Origin: Bacteroidota bacterium
GTDB taxonomy: Bacteria > Bacteroidota > Ignavibacteria > UBA10030 > UBA8401
NCBI GenBank assembly: GCA_023229405.1
Contig: JALNZH010000010.1
Coordinates: 1 to 32,664, forward strand
DNA length: 32,664 nt
Direction: 5' to 3'
In this document: positions 32,117 through 32,664 of the stretch, in pieces
Numbering within the stretch: position 1 is the stretch's first letter
Layout of the letters: each line of letters starts with the position of its first letter
The notes under the pieces: model-generated
What the model was told of the DNA's origin: nothing
The model's database searches: none
What the model saw: only the letters and a program-made list of their open reading frames with translations
Made by a program: the position numbers and the translations under genes

Positions 32117-32138
32117 CCGCATCTGAAAAGATTTCATT

Positions 32139-32173
32139 ATCTCAGAAGCGGATTTACGACACGCTTCTCAGAT
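32139..32173 (+). promoter_or_regulatory. Leader hairpin 2 of the DEAD-box helicase gene
   Basis: ATCTCAGAAGCG (32139-32150) pairs with CGCTTCTCAGAT (32162-32173) over 11 bp with one C-C mismatch, around an 11-nt loop. Together with hairpin 1 it suggests a structured 5' leader. Confidence 0.55.
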
Positions 32174-32205
32174 AGCAATTCGCATTAGGACACTCCTTCC
32201 GCACA

Positions 32206-32233
32206 CTGCATCCCAAAGCAGCGAGTCTTTTTT
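32206..32233 (+). promoter_or_regulatory. Possible attenuator in the helicase leader
   Basis: CTGC (32206-32209) and GCAG (32218-32221) form a short stem, and a run of six T (32228-32233) follows after CGAGTC. The stem is weak for an intrinsic terminator, so this is only a candidate. The helicase coding region starts 112 nt later. Confidence 0.3.
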
Positions 32234-32345
32234 AACACAACATCAGATCATTGCACCGCAGAGTCCGCCGAGGAATAGTTATTTCATTCCGTTAAACGAC
32301 GGGGAAATTCTCACAATTGGGCAAGTGATCAAAGGAACAACTAAA

Positions 32346-32664
32346 ATGGCTTTTAAAGCTCTTGGTCTGAATGACCGGCTTGTGCAAGGAATCCTTGCCA
32401 CGGGGTTCACCGCCCCCACAGAAATTCAATCACGTGCAATTCCCTCCGCCATCGAAGGAAAAGATATTATCGGGTGCGCACAAACCGGAACCGGGAAAAC
32501 TGCGGCATTTACACTACCTATTCTGAACCGCCTGGCGGAAAAAACTGAAAAAACACACCACATTAAAGCACTGGTACTGACTCCAACTCGGGAACTTGCG
32601 CAGCAAATTGAAGACGCTGTAAAGCAATACGGACGATTCCTGCCACTTCGTGCCCTTTCCGTGT
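32346..32664 (+). CDS. DEAD-box RNA helicase, N-terminal part (cut by window edge)
   Basis: 106 residues are visible before the right edge. The Q motif region (FKALGLNDRLVQGILATGFT, then PTEIQ), the Walker A motif AQTGTGKT and motif Ia PTRELA appear in order and at the normal spacing. This is an ATP-dependent RNA unwinding enzyme of the RhlE/DeaD type; the rest, including the DEAD box, lies outside the window. AAGGA precedes the ATG at 32346 by about 9 nt. The long structured leader resembles those of cold-induced helicases, but regulation is inferred. Confidence 0.93.
   Translation, partial: MAFKALGLNDRLVQGILATGFTAPTEIQSRAIPSAIEGKDIIGCAQTGTGKTAAFTLPILNRLAEKTEKTHHIKALVLTPTRELAQQIEDAVKQYGRFLPLRALSV

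Overview
The window comes from a bacterial chromosome of about 45% GC. The likely source is the Bacteroidota/Chlorobiota/Ignavibacteriota (FCB) branch. Three things support this: DUF5916 and DUF2723 proteins, both common in that branch; a long RpoC (about 1435 residues) with a Lys/Glu-rich insertion near its C-terminus; and at least one promoter with a TAnnTTTG-type -7 element. This placement is an inference from gene content, not a database match.

Region 1 (1-22235, all minus strand, read right to left) is an information-processing supercluster. It begins at a strong promoter (22206-22235) and runs tRNA-Thr(TGT), tRNA-Tyr(GTA), tRNA-Thr(GGT), tRNA-Gly(TCC), rpmG, tRNA-Trp(CCA), secE, nusG, rplK, rplA, rplJ, rplL, rpoB, rpoC. 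A hairpin terminator at the rpoC stop codon is followed at once by a near-consensus promoter (TTGACA-17-TATATT). That promoter starts rpsL, rpsG, fusA, tuf, rpsJ, rplC, rplD, rplW, rplB, rpsS, rplV, rpsC, rplP, rpmC, rpsQ and rplN, the last cut by the window edge. Many genes use TTG or GTG starts. Several intergenic gaps hold good inverted repeats, including a perfect 28-bp palindrome between rpoB and rpoC.

Region 2 (22247-29667, minus strand) is an envelope module. Its genes, in order of transcription, are an ECF sigma factor, a membrane anti-sigma-like protein with periplasmic HEAT-like repeats, a DUF4097 protein with eleven T(S/A)GG(D/N) repeats, a DUF5916 outer-membrane protein with a family-9-like carbohydrate-binding domain, and a DUF2723 membrane glycosyltransferase-like protein. 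The first three are tightly coupled (3-nt gap, then an ATGA overlap), so they probably form one regulatory unit. A strong hairpin separates DUF4097 from DUF5916.

Region 3 (29749-32664) holds two tandem secreted paralogues of unknown function on the plus strand, facing away from the sigma operon. They are followed by a convergent His-tipped four-helix membrane protein on the minus strand, an enoyl-CoA hydratase on the plus strand, and the start of a DEAD-box RNA helicase behind a long, structured leader. The helicase is cut by the right edge.

The most unusual points are the sigma/HEAT/solenoid/barrel module, the paired unknown secreted proteins, a natural Asn at the RpoB position equivalent to E. 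coli His526 (a rifampicin site), the rpoB-rpoC palindrome, and the altered tRNA/tuf arrangement. I saw no insertion sequence, CRISPR array, prophage or replication origin.
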